From an uncultured Legionella sp. (GTDB lineage: Bacteria; Pseudomonadota; Gammaproteobacteria; Legionellales; Legionellaceae), in contig CAMFHA010000006.1 in assembly GCA_945952115.1 (NCBI GenBank), positions 1-54,792 on the forward strand: DNA of 54,792 nucleotides, written 5' to 3'. The notes beneath the pieces are model-generated. The model did not search any database. It saw nothing but the letters and a program-made list of their open reading frames with translations, and was not told where the DNA came from. The translations under genes were made by a program, and so were the position numbers. Within the stretch, counting starts at the first letter, position 1; every line of letters begins with the position of its first letter. Below, in pieces: positions 46,141-54,621 of this stretch.

Positions 46141-47379
46141 TTGAATATTTTAATAGTTAGTCAGTATTTTTGGCCTGAGCATTTTATTATTAATGATTTA
46201 GTTTTAAAAATCAAAGCTCAAGGTCATAAAATTAGTGTTTATACTGGTAAACCAAATTATCCAGATGGCGTTATTTACCCTGGTTACGCTAGTGCTGGAG
46301 TGCAGCAAGAGTTTTACCATGAAGAGGTAGATGTCTATCGTGTCCCTCTTCGGCCTAGGAAAACAGGTGGGCGTAAAAATATTATATTGAATTATTTATC
46401 GTTTATATTTTCGGGAGTAAAGCACGCTTTTAATTATTCTAAGAATAAAAAATTTGATGTTATTTTTGTCTTTGCTCCATCACCTATTACTTCAGTAATT
46501 CCTGCTATTTTAATTAAATGGTTAACTGGAGCACATTTAGCCATATGGGTTCAAGATTTATGGCCAGAAAGCATTAAAGCTACTGGTTATTTTAAAAATA
46601 CATTGATATTAAGTGGTGTGCGACTTTTAGTGCGGGCTATTTATAAATGTTCAGATACTATTTTAGTTCAATCGAAGAAATTTATAGCTCCTGTTGCCGC
46701 TTTAACTAATGAAAAAAAAATAATCTACTACCCTAATTCGGTGCTGGATACTTTAACCTCAACAAACACCCCAAATCTTTTGCCTATAGATTTTTTAACA
46801 GTATTAGAAAATAATTTTTGTATTATTTTTGCTGGAAATATTGGTACAGCTCAAGCAATAGAAACTATTGTGGCTGCATCTGAGCAATTAAAAGAATATG
46901 ATAATATCAAAATTTTGTTCATCGGAAGTGGCAGCAAAGTAGCTTGGATTTCTGAGGAAATACACAGAAAGCAGCTTAATAATTTAATACTTGCTGGACG
47001 ATATGAGTCTAGTGCGATGCCTCATATCTACTCTAAAGCTTCGGGGCTTCTTGTTAGCCTTAAAGCAAGTGAAATTTTTACTTATACAATTCCATCTAAA
47101 ATTCAATCTTATTTAGCAGCCGGAAAACCGATTATTGCTTCTTTAGATGGAGAAGGAGCTAGAGTAGTTAAAGAATCGGGTGCCGGTTATGTTTCCCCTG
47201 CTGAAAATGTAGATTTATTAGTTAACAATATTAAACAACTTTATTCTATGTCTCCATTAGAGCGTGAGAAAATGGGTGAGGCTGGTCGAGATTATTTTCT
47301 TAAGCATTTTGAAATGGAGCATCAAAGCCAACGTCTTATTGAAATTTTAAAAAAAAGAATAAAAGGTGAAAGTCTATGA
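46141..47379 (+). CDS. GT4 glycosyltransferase, WbuB/L-FucNAc-transferase-like
   Basis: A 412-residue GT-B protein. NILIVSQYFWPE and YTGKPNYPDG are hallmarks of transferases that occur with FucNAc/QuiNAc genes (WbuB type), and FAPSPITSVIPA, WVQDLWPES and the late SKIQSYLAAGKPIIAS are shared with them. The start is uncertain: TTG at 46141 gives the family's usual N-terminus but its GAGAGGG site is only three bases away; TTG at 46129 would add four residues. It is the first gene of block 3 and overlaps the next by 4 bp. Confidence 0.85.
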   Translation: MNILIVSQYFWPEHFIINDLVLKIKAQGHKISVYTGKPNYPDGVIYPGYASAGVQQEFYHEEVDVYRVPLRPRKTGGRKNIILNYLSFIFSGVKHAFNYSKNKKFDVIFVFAPSPITSVIPAILIKWLTGAHLAIWVQDLWPESIKATGYFKNTLILSGVRLLVRAIYKCSDTILVQSKKFIAPVAALTNEKKIIYYPNSVLDTLTSTNTPNLLPIDFLTVLENNFCIIFAGNIGTAQAIETIVAASEQLKEYDNIKILFIGSGSKVAWISEEIHRKQLNNLILAGRYESSAMPHIYSKASGLLVSLKASEIFTYTIPSKIQSYLAAGKPIIASLDGEGARVVKESGAGYVSPAENVDLLVNNIKQLYSMSPLEREKMGEAGRDYFLKHFEMEHQSQRLIEILKKRIKGESL

Positions 47380-48260
47380 GAGTTTTAATCTTAGGCGTTA
47401 CAGGTATGTTAGGCAATGCTGTTTATAAGACATTGATAAAAAATGACTCATTTGAAGTATGGGGTACATTACGCCAGTCCAATATGTTGAATTATTTTCC
47501 TCGAACTGATCGCTTATTGCCAGGTGTTGATGTTTTAAAGACCGACGAGTTGTTAAGTGTTTTTGAGCAAGTTAGGCCTCATGTTGTCATTAATTGTGTG
47601 GGTTTGATTAAGCAGCTATCGCAAGCTAAAGACCCTTTAGTTGTGCTTCCTATTAATGCCTTATTTCCTCATCAATTAGCTAAAATTTGTTCACTGTCTA
47701 ATTCAAGATTAATTCATATTAGCACGGATTGTGTTTTTTCTGGTAAATTAGCTCAAGGAAGTTATATAGAAACAGATCCTTCCGATGCTGAAGATTTATA
47801 TGGTAAATCAAAATTTATGGGGGAAGTTATACATTCTTCCCATGCTGTAACAATAAGAACTTCTATTATTGGACATGAATTAAATACTAATTATGCTTTG
47901 CTTGATTGGTTTTTATCACAAAGAGGCTCTATTAAAGGCTATATAAACGCTATTTTTTCTGGTTTGCCAACGATTGAATTAGCTAAAGTGATTCGTGATT
48001 ATATTATTCCCAATAAACATTTATGTGGTTTATATCATGTTTCTGCTCAGGCTATTAGTAAATATCAGTTATTAAAATTAATAGCAGATATTTATGAAAA
48101 GGAGATTACTATAGAACCAGAGAGTACGGTATTAATTAATCGTGCTTTAAAGTCTACTCGTTTTGAAAAGGAAACTGGTTACATATCACCAGATTGGCCG
48201 ACACTTATTCAAAAAATGCATCAAGAAAGAGTAGCTTCTCAAGGAGTTGTCCATGTTTGA
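47376..48260 (+). CDS. RmlD-like UDP-keto-sugar reductase (WbvR type)
   Basis: A 294-residue SDR. LGVTGMLGNAVY is the cofactor loop, NCVGLIKQL and HISTDCVFSG are conserved, and LYGKSKFMGE has the Tyr-x-x-x-Lys; RTSIIGHEL and IFSGLPTIELA follow. The protein lacks the C-terminal cupin of FnlB/WbjC (about 370 residues) and looks like the shorter WbvR-type reductase known from the UDP-L-QuiNAc pathway. With the two next genes it would turn UDP-GlcNAc into a UDP-2-acetamido-2,6-dideoxy-L-hexose. ATGA coupling to the previous gene. Confidence 0.85.
   Translation: MRVLILGVTGMLGNAVYKTLIKNDSFEVWGTLRQSNMLNYFPRTDRLLPGVDVLKTDELLSVFEQVRPHVVINCVGLIKQLSQAKDPLVVLPINALFPHQLAKICSLSNSRLIHISTDCVFSGKLAQGSYIETDPSDAEDLYGKSKFMGEVIHSSHAVTIRTSIIGHELNTNYALLDWFLSQRGSIKGYINAIFSGLPTIELAKVIRDYIIPNKHLCGLYHVSAQAISKYQLLKLIADIYEKEITIEPESTVLINRALKSTRFEKETGYISPDWPTLIQKMHQERVASQGVVHV
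48241..48246 (+). promoter_or_regulatory. Ribosome binding site setting the fnlA start
   Basis: AAGGAG six bases before ATG at 48253, inside the 3' end of the reductase gene. It favours 48253 over the in-frame TTG at 48247. Confidence 0.75.
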
Positions 48261-49263
48261 TAATAGCGTTTTATTAATTACTGGAGGCACTGGTTCTTTT
48301 GGCTACACTGTTTTAAAGCGTTTTTTGAACTCTAATGTCAAAGAAATTCGTGTGTTTAGTCGAGATGAAAAAAAGCAAGAAGACATGCGTTTAGAATTAA
48401 ATCACGAAAAAGTTAAATTTTATATTGGAGATGTTAGGGATTATAGCTCATTAAAAGATGCGATGATTGGTGTCGATTATGTTTTTCATGCTGCGGCACT
48501 AAAACAGGTTCCTTCTTGCGAATTTTATCCTATGGAAGCGGTTCGCACGAATATTTTAGGAACTGAAAATGTACTTAATGCGGGAATTGATGCTAAAGTA
48601 AAACGGATTATAGTACTAAGTACTGATAAAGCAGTCTATCCTATTAATGCAATGGGGCTTTCTAAAGCAATGGCTGAAAAAATAATGATAGCTAAATCGC
48701 GTTCTATTCCTTCTAATGAAACTATTATTTGTGCTACTCGTTACGGTAATGTCATGGCCTCTCGTGGGTCGGTAATACCTCTATTTGTTAATCAAATAAA
48801 AAATAATGAAGAAGTGACTATCACTGATCCTAATATGACTCGTTTTTTAATGACTTTAGAGGATTCTGTTGATTTAGTGCTTTATGCTTTTCAACATGCG
48901 CAGCAAGGCGATATTTTTGTACAAAAATCTCCAGCATGTACTGTGGTTGATTTAGCTCAAGCCTTAATTGAGTTGTTTCAATATAGTAAGAAACCTCAAG
49001 TTATAGGAACAAGACATGGAGAAAAACTCTACGAAACACTGGTTTCACGAGAAGAGATGTCCAAAGTAGAAGATTTAGGAATGTATTATCGTATAATAGC
49101 AGATAACAGAGATCTTAATTATAAAAAATATTTCGTCGAAGGAGAAGAGCGCTTATCTTCCATAGATGATTATACTTCCCACAATACAGTAAGATTAGAT
49201 CTAAACAGCGTAAAACAATTGCTTTTAAAATTAGATTTCATCCAAGAGGCTTTTGATGCTTAA
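48253..49263 (+). CDS. fnlA: UDP-GlcNAc 4,6-dehydratase/5-epimerase (FnlA/WbjB/CapE type)
   Basis: A 336-residue extended SDR of the short FlaA1/CapD group. ITGGTGSFG is the cofactor loop, LSTDKAVYPINAMGLSKAMAEK contains the catalytic Thr-Asp-Lys and the Met-x-x-x-Lys that replaces Tyr-x-x-x-Lys in this family, and TRYGNVMASRGSVIP is diagnostic. It starts UDP-L-FucNAc/L-QuiNAc synthesis from UDP-GlcNAc. ATG at 48253 has AAGGAG six bases upstream. It overlaps the next gene by 8 bp. Confidence 0.92.
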   Translation: MFDNSVLLITGGTGSFGYTVLKRFLNSNVKEIRVFSRDEKKQEDMRLELNHEKVKFYIGDVRDYSSLKDAMIGVDYVFHAAALKQVPSCEFYPMEAVRTNILGTENVLNAGIDAKVKRIIVLSTDKAVYPINAMGLSKAMAEKIMIAKSRSIPSNETIICATRYGNVMASRGSVIPLFVNQIKNNEEVTITDPNMTRFLMTLEDSVDLVLYAFQHAQQGDIFVQKSPACTVVDLAQALIELFQYSKKPQVIGTRHGEKLYETLVSREEMSKVEDLGMYYRIIADNRDLNYKKYFVEGEERLSSIDDYTSHNTVRLDLNSVKQLLLKLDFIQEAFDA

Positions 49264-50398
49264 AATCATGACCCTAGTAGGAACTCGTCCAGAATTAATA
49301 AAAATGTGTCGAGTTATTGCAGAATTAGATAAACACGTGGAACATATTCTTGTGCACTCTGGTCAAAATTATGACTACGAATTAAATCAAATATTTTTTG
49401 ATGATTTGGATATAAGAAAACCCGATGTTTTTTTAAATATTTCAAGAGATTCGGTTGCTCAATCTATTGCTGATGTTATTAGTAAATCAGATGAAGTGTT
49501 TGAAAATTATAGACCTGATGCACTTTTATTGTATGGTGATACGAATACTTGTCTTGCAGCTATCTCTGCAAAAAGAAGAAAAATTCCTGTTTTTCATATG
49601 GAAGCTGGGAATCGTTGTTTTGATCAGCGAGTGCCGGAAGAGCTTAATAGAAAAATCATCGATCATTTAAGCGATATCAATATGGTTCTTACTGAGCATG
49701 CACGCCGGTATTTGATTCAAGAGGGCATAAAACAAGAAACCATCATAAAAACAGGCTCGCATTTGCTCGAAGTATTAACTTTTTATAAAGAAAAAATAAT
49801 GAATTCTTCTATTTTGGATAACTTACAATTAAAAAAAGGAAAATATTTTGTTGTTAGTGCTCATCGAGAAGAAAACGTAGATTGTTCTAAAAATTTAAAT
49901 GAATTAATTGAAAGCATTGAGTTTTTAGCGGTAAAATACAATTATCCAGTTTATTTTTCTACTCATCCTAGAACCAAAAAACGTATTGAACACTATATTA
50001 AAAGACCTATTCATTCATTAATACATTTTATAAATCCCCTAGGATTTTTTGATTATATCAAATTACAGCAGAATGCTTTTTGTGTTCTTTCTGACAGTGG
50101 AACTATTACAGAAGAAGCTTCTATTCTGAATTTTCCTGCCATTACTATAAGGAATGCTCATGAGCGACCTGAAGGTATGGATGTGGGGACTTTAATAATG
50201 AGTGGGTTAAGCAAAGAACGTATTTTAGATGCGGTAGAAATCATTACAGGGCAACATAATAATTCAACGGATAGAGTGGTTTCTTGGGTTGAAGATTATC
50301 AATCTTTAAATGTTTCCAAACAAATAATTAGAATAGTTGCAAGTTATATCGACTATATAAATCAAAATATTTGGAAGAATAAAGGTAACTCTCAATAA
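49256..50398 (+). CDS. fnlC: UDP-N-acetyl sugar 2-epimerase (FnlC/WbjD/WbvD type)
   Basis: A 380-residue WecB-fold epimerase. TLVGTRPELIKMCRVI, HSGQNYDYELNQIFF, YGDTNTCLA, HMEAGNRCFDQRVPEE and SDSGTITEEASIL are all conserved in the group that inverts C2 in the last step to UDP-L-FucNAc or UDP-L-QuiNAc. GAGG six bases before ATG 49256 sets the start. Its last codons (G-N-S-Q-stop) are encoded by a palindromic element at 50384-50518. Without the element and one target duplicate, the gene would end K-N-K-V with TAG. The change affects only the extreme tail and should be harmless. Confidence 0.9.
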   Translation: MLKIMTLVGTRPELIKMCRVIAELDKHVEHILVHSGQNYDYELNQIFFDDLDIRKPDVFLNISRDSVAQSIADVISKSDEVFENYRPDALLLYGDTNTCLAAISAKRRKIPVFHMEAGNRCFDQRVPEELNRKIIDHLSDINMVLTEHARRYLIQEGIKQETIIKTGSHLLEVLTFYKEKIMNSSILDNLQLKKGKYFVVSAHREENVDCSKNLNELIESIEFLAVKYNYPVYFSTHPRTKKRIEHYIKRPIHSLIHFINPLGFFDYIKLQQNAFCVLSDSGTITEEASILNFPAITIRNAHERPEGMDVGTLIMSGLSKERILDAVEIITGQHNNSTDRVVSWVEDYQSLNVSKQIIRIVASYIDYINQNIWKNKGNSQ

Positions 50399-50518
50399 AC
50401 TGTGTCAAAACGTCATTCTGAACGAAGCGAAAGATCTCCTGAATAAGACACAATACGGCTGTCGGAGATCCTTCACTTCGTTCAGGATGACGGTGCTATA
50501 ACTTATTGAGAAGTTACG
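50384..50518. mobile_element. 135-bp palindromic element, related fifth copy (supplies a stop codon)
   Basis: End repeats are GTAACTCTCAATAA (50385-50398) and TTATTGAGAAGTTAC (50503-50517, one extra base). Inside, two 29-bp arms at 50411-50439 and 50464-50492 match each other with about three mismatches; their core CGTCATTCTGAACGAAGCG resembles the CGTCATCCTGAGTGG core of copies 1-4. The flanking duplication AATAAA (50378-50383 and 50519-50524) is perfect. Element plus duplication is 141 bp, again a multiple of three. It carries a TAA in the host frame, which now ends the epimerase gene. Confidence 0.87.
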
Positions 50519-50532
50519 AATAAAGTATAGAT

Positions 50533-51750
50533 ATGAATGGTGCTAAGTTGAGTCAAAGACAAATGAATTCCTTAAAAAATGTTCGTATAGCTCGAGTATC
50601 TACAATACCTTTTTTTGTATACACTCAGTTACGCACGCAATTAGAGGCTCTTGCAGAAGTAGGGGCTTCAGTATGTATTATTACTAGTGATGATGAACTT
50701 ACTAGTAAAATAAGACAAATTAAAGGATGTGCTTTCAAGCCGTTGTATATTCCTCGTAAAATCACTATTTTTTCTGATCTGATAGCTTTAGCCAAATTGT
50801 GGGATAACTTTCGCAAAGAACAGTACCAGATTGTGCATTCAACTACGCCCAAAGCAGGCTTGCTTTGTGCTATTGCTGCCAAATTAGCGGGAGTGCCTGT
50901 ATGTATACATACCTTTACTGGTCAACCCTGGGTTACAATGAAGGGGCTAAAAAGATTCTTAGTTAAATGGAGTGATAAATTAATAGCCAAATTAAATATT
51001 TTTTGTTATGCTGATAGTGCGAGCCAATGCAATTTTTTAATAAAAAACAAAATTATTTCCGCTAATCAATTAAAAATAATAGGAAGTGGATCTTTAGCTG
51101 GAGTGGATACGCAACGCTTTTGTTCTAATAATTTTTCTAAAGAAGATAAAATACGCTTAAAAGAAGAGTATGGAATTAATAAAGCGAGCAAAATTTTACT
51201 TTTTGTAGGAAGAGTTACTCGAGAAAAAGGTATTTTTGAACTTATTGAATCAATGCACACACTTCTTGCGAATGGGCATGATGTCTTCTTACTTGTTCTA
51301 GGGCCATTCGAGTCTAATAACGAAGAAGGTGTTCGTTCTTATGCTAAAAAATTAGGTAATAATAGGATCTTGTTTGTAGGTTTTCATGCTCAACCAGAGC
51401 GATTTATGTTTGCCAGTGATTTACTATGTTTACCTAGTTACCGTGAAGGGTTTGGCACAGTAGTCATTGAAGCCGCTGCTATGGGGTTACCTTGCGTTGG
51501 CACAAATATTTATGGCTTAAAAGATGCAATAATAGAGGGAGAAACAGGACTCCTAGTTGAGCCACAAAATAGCACTCAGTTGATGAAATCAATTGAAAAA
51601 TTATTATATGATGATAATTTGCGTGATAGTATGGGAAATAAAGCTAGAGAAAGAGCCCTGAGGGATTTTGATAGCAAGCGATTTAATGAGCTTTTAATTA
51701 AAGAATATAAGCAATTATTAAACAAAATTAAAACTCCTGAACTCAATTAA
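50533..51750 (+). CDS. GT4-family glycosyltransferase
   Basis: A 405-residue GT-B transferase. RVSTIPFFVYTQLRTQLEAL starts the acceptor domain, HSTTPKAGLLCAIAAKLAGV is typical of the WbnK/EpsD-like group, LFVGRVTREKGIFELIE begins the donor domain, and SYREGFGTVVIEAAAMGLP has the E-x7-E motif. ATG at 50533 or 50563 may be the start; neither has a clear ribosome binding site. It lies just after the palindromic element, so expression depends on read-through past it. Confidence 0.87.
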   Translation: MNGAKLSQRQMNSLKNVRIARVSTIPFFVYTQLRTQLEALAEVGASVCIITSDDELTSKIRQIKGCAFKPLYIPRKITIFSDLIALAKLWDNFRKEQYQIVHSTTPKAGLLCAIAAKLAGVPVCIHTFTGQPWVTMKGLKRFLVKWSDKLIAKLNIFCYADSASQCNFLIKNKIISANQLKIIGSGSLAGVDTQRFCSNNFSKEDKIRLKEEYGINKASKILLFVGRVTREKGIFELIESMHTLLANGHDVFLLVLGPFESNNEEGVRSYAKKLGNNRILFVGFHAQPERFMFASDLLCLPSYREGFGTVVIEAAAMGLPCVGTNIYGLKDAIIEGETGLLVEPQNSTQLMKSIEKLLYDDNLRDSMGNKARERALRDFDSKRFNELLIKEYKQLLNKIKTPELN

Positions 51751-51752
51751 TT

Positions 51753-52709
51753 ATGGTATTAACTATGCAAAAAGTATTAGTTACTGGTGCTACTGGTTTT
51801 GTAGGACGCAGTCTAGTACCAGCCCTTAGGACAGCAGGTTATGATGTATTATGTGCCGTATCAAAAGAAATGAATTGGCTTGATGCAAATCAGATTGTTA
51901 TTAAACGCTTAGAACATGTGGAGGATTGGAATCCTATTCTCCCAGGCATTGATATAATTATTCATCTTGCTGCTAAAGTTCATGTAATGAAAGGAAATGT
52001 ATCTCTAGGCGAGTTTTGTAAAGTGAATACTCAGGCTACAATACGCTTAGCAGAGCAAGCAGCTCAGCAAGGTGTAAAACGGTTTATTTTTCTAAGCTCC
52101 ATTAAAGTAAATGGTGAATTTACTTTAGAGGGTAATTCTTTTAATGAAGAAAATACAAAAAAACCAAATGATCCTTATGCACAAAGTAAATTTCTTGCTG
52201 AGGAAAGTCTTCTAAAAATTAATCAAAATTCTAAAATGGACGTGGTTATACTTCGTCCTTCCCTAATCTTTGGGCCAGGTGTTAAAGCTAATTTTTTAAA
52301 AATGATGCAATTAGTGAATAAAGGCTTGCCTTTGCCTTTTGGTGGGATAAAAAATAAACGTAATTTTGTTTTTATTGATAATTTAATTTCTGCCATTATA
52401 GCGGTTATCGAACATCCTAAAGCAGCGAATCAAGTTTATTTAGTGGCTGATAATGAAGCATGGTCTTTACCTGAACTCTTAGAGTTTATTGCAAAGAAAA
52501 TGAATAAAAAATCCCTATTATTTACTGTTCCAGGTCTTTTAAATCTCTTTAAATTATTGCGGCTCACTGCATTGAGTACGCGTTTATTTGGTTCTTTAGA
52601 AGTCAATAATAGTAAAATAAAAACACAATTGAATTGGAATCCTCCAGTAAGCTCTGCTGCAGGCATGATTAAGACAATAAAGTGGTATCAAGATGAATAT
52701 AATTCTTAG
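51753..52709 (+). CDS. UDP-4-keto-6-deoxy-sugar reductase/epimerase (WbpV-like SDR)
   Basis: A 318-residue extended SDR. VTGATGFVGRSLV is the cofactor loop, IFLSSIKVNGE the serine region, and DPYAQSKFLAE the Tyr-x-x-x-Lys; LRPSLIFGPGVKANF follows. The pairing with a WbpL-type transferase gene matches Pseudomonas wbpV-wbpL, where WbpV reduces the 4-keto sugar to UDP-QuiNAc or a related sugar for the first step of O-antigen assembly. The matching large WbpM dehydratase is not in this window. ATG at 51753 or 51765. Confidence 0.83.
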   Translation: MVLTMQKVLVTGATGFVGRSLVPALRTAGYDVLCAVSKEMNWLDANQIVIKRLEHVEDWNPILPGIDIIIHLAAKVHVMKGNVSLGEFCKVNTQATIRLAEQAAQQGVKRFIFLSSIKVNGEFTLEGNSFNEENTKKPNDPYAQSKFLAEESLLKINQNSKMDVVILRPSLIFGPGVKANFLKMMQLVNKGLPLPFGGIKNKRNFVFIDNLISAIIAVIEHPKAANQVYLVADNEAWSLPELLEFIAKKMNKKSLLFTVPGLLNLFKLLRLTALSTRLFGSLEVNNSKIKTQLNWNPPVSSAAGMIKTIKWYQDEYNS

Positions 52710-53724
52710 CGGTTTGTTAATTGGCTTTTCTCTATTAACGACTAAGTTGTTTTGTTCTTTGGCTAAAGATACTCGATTGATGGATAAGCCCAATGAACGA
52801 TCTTTGCATCTAACTCCTAAGGTGCGCGGAGGAGGGCTTATTTTTATTAGTTTATTTTTATTGGCTTTGCCTGTATTAGGTTTTATTTATCAAGTCTCCC
52901 TAATCAAGCAAATTATTTTATTCGTTTCAGTATTGCTTATTGCGTTGATAAGCTTTTGTGATGATATGTATACTTTATCAGCAAAACCTCGTTTTGCCGT
53001 ACAATGCATGGTTGCTGGATTGATTTCTATCACAGCTTGTCCTGATAATTTGAACTTTCTATTGTTTACTTTAAACAATTCTTATTTGATCATGGGAGTG
53101 ATCTTTTTTATCACTCTTTGGGCGATTAATCATTTTAATTTTATGGATGGTTTAGATGGGTTTTGTGGTTCTCAAGCATTGTTTTTATTCTCGTCCTATT
53201 ATTTGTTATTTGGTTTTGTAAGCGCTCTGTTTTATCAAGATCTTTGTTTTATTTTAATATTTGGTTTAATAGGATTTCTTGCATTTAATTTTCCGCCTGC
53301 GAAATTATTCATGGGCGATGTAGGTAGTGCTACTTTAGGTTTTATTTCTTTTTATATGGCTTTAATTGCACAGCAACAATACGATATTCCTATTATATAT
53401 TGGTTTATGTTAAATGCTTTATTTCTTTTTGACTCAACAATTACTTTATTGCGGCGTATACATAAGAAAGAAAAATGGTTTGCTGCACATCGCAAGCACG
53501 CTTATCAACGTTTGAAACAATATGGTTTAAATACTCGGATTATTTTATTGGGCCAGTTGTTGATTAATTTATTGGCTTTAGCAGGGGTTCTTTTAATTAA
53601 TAGTAAAAATTTGGCTCCTAGCCTAGTATTGTCGATGTTATTTGTCCTATTACTTTTTGTTTATCTCAAAATAGAAAAATTACATCTTATGTTTCCCGTT
53701 GAGCCTACATTACCATTAAATTAA
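52693..53724 (+). CDS. WbpL/WecA-family undecaprenyl-phosphate sugar-1-P transferase
   Basis: A 343-residue inner-membrane protein with about 10-11 helices. RGGGLIF, FCDDMYTLSAKPR (the paired aspartates), NHFNFMDGLDGF, LFMGDVGSATLGF and AHRKHAYQRL are the conserved cytosolic loops of this family. It starts glycan assembly by moving an N-acetyl-amino-sugar phosphate to undecaprenyl phosphate; the pairing with the WbpV-like gene suggests QuiNAc or FucNAc as first sugar. It is the only initiating transferase in the window. It overlaps the preceding gene by 17 bp and is the last gene of the locus. Confidence 0.92.
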   Translation: MNIILSGLLIGFSLLTTKLFCSLAKDTRLMDKPNERSLHLTPKVRGGGLIFISLFLLALPVLGFIYQVSLIKQIILFVSVLLIALISFCDDMYTLSAKPRFAVQCMVAGLISITACPDNLNFLLFTLNNSYLIMGVIFFITLWAINHFNFMDGLDGFCGSQALFLFSSYYLLFGFVSALFYQDLCFILIFGLIGFLAFNFPPAKLFMGDVGSATLGFISFYMALIAQQQYDIPIIYWFMLNALFLFDSTITLLRRIHKKEKWFAAHRKHAYQRLKQYGLNTRIILLGQLLINLLALAGVLLINSKNLAPSLVLSMLFVLLLFVYLKIEKLHLMFPVEPTLPLN

Positions 53725-53776
53725 CGTGAGTTATGGATAAAAAAAGCTGCTTGATAAATTTTGATAGCACTTATCT

Positions 53777-53855
53777 TACGCCATGCTCTCGTCGTCTTCC
53801 GGCTTGACTTCTTATTGAAGTCATAGATCCTCTAATCAAACTGAAGGATGGCGTA
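53777..53855. repeat. Inverted repeat TACGCCAT with internal hairpin
   Basis: TACGCCAT (53777-53784) and ATGGCGTA (53848-53855) enclose GACTTC-TTATT-GAAGTC (53806-53822). The core is richer in GC than the flanks. It lies between the convergent last locus gene and the minus-strand ORF; a worn palindromic element is possible. Otherwise 53725-53979 holds nothing I recognise. Confidence 0.4.
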
Positions 53856-53979
53856 GACAGAGATCAGGCCTAATAGCAGTGAGTTCAGTTTACTCTCATT
53901 ATCCTAGTAACTCTCGTTACGCTGTAACTGTTTTTTCTAAGATTATAGCTTTACTATTGTTTGAGGATAGTTCTTTTCT

Positions 53980-54621
53980 TCAGGGGCTGTCTCTGACATT
54001 TGCGCTTAATAAAGTAGTAAATAGTCTAGGTCTGAGTGTCTTTGATAAACGGCAAGATTCAATTACTGGTCCCTCATGAGCTACATATTCTAAGTGATCT
54101 GCAGTAGGTATTTTATCTATTGGCATAGAGGTTAATATTTGAGCTAAAATTTTTATTTTTTTATGGTATTGATGCGCATTTTTTCCCAATTGAGAGAGTG
54201 CTATGAGGTTCTCTTCTTTTTCCTTTGAAGTTTTACCTATGATATTGTTAATTGCTATATCACTTAGTTCACTTTCAGGAGTTGCTCCTAAAATGTGTTC
54301 TAATCTTTTGCCAATTGGATTAAGACGTGAATTGTTCAAAATTTGCTTTATTTTTGCTTCTAAATTTTCTCTAGAAGAATATAGAGAGCTTCCATCAAGT
54401 TGAGATAGAGCTTGAATCTCTTTATCTCTAAAATGGCGAACAGATTCACCGATCATTAATGCATAGTGCATCGGTACTTCAATTAAATGATTTTCTCCTT
54501 CTTCATCATAATATTCTGAAACAATATAGAAGCCTTCATTTCGTGTTTTATCTTTTATAAAGCGAAAAGCTGATAATTTACTCCAAACCGCTTCTTTAAT
54601 TTCACTGTTATCTACCTTCAT
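53980..54621 (-). CDS. Hypothetical protein, possibly 5'-truncated
   Basis: A 213-residue hydrophilic, helical protein with no motif I recognise, no signal peptide and no membrane segment. The ATG at 54621 has no ribosome binding site, and the frame stays open and protein-like (Y-L-V-T-Y-K-T-E-A-I-D-A-P-Q) for about 36 codons upstream until a TAA near 54730, with no ATG, GTG or TTG there. The visible ORF may thus be a piece of a longer gene whose start is lost. An effector-like or accessory protein is possible but unsupported. Nothing else is seen at 54622-54792. Confidence 0.5.
   Translation of the reverse strand: MKVDNSEIKEAVWSKLSAFRFIKDKTRNEGFYIVSEYYDEEGENHLIEVPMHYALMIGESVRHFRDKEIQALSQLDGSSLYSSRENLEAKIKQILNNSRLNPIGKRLEHILGATPESELSDIAINNIIGKTSKEKEENLIALSQLGKNAHQYHKKIKILAQILTSMPIDKIPTADHLEYVAHEGPVIESCRLSKTLRPRLFTTLLSANVRDSP

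Noticed and set aside
46122..46160. Twelve-codon ORF as a leader peptide before block 3
   Set aside because: It overlaps the transferase start, has no ribosome binding site of note and encodes no regulatory codon run.
7489..50518. CRISPR array as explanation for the dispersed repeats
   Set aside because: Copies are kilobases apart, 117-135 bp long, palindromic and flanked by target duplications; no spacers or cas genes are present.
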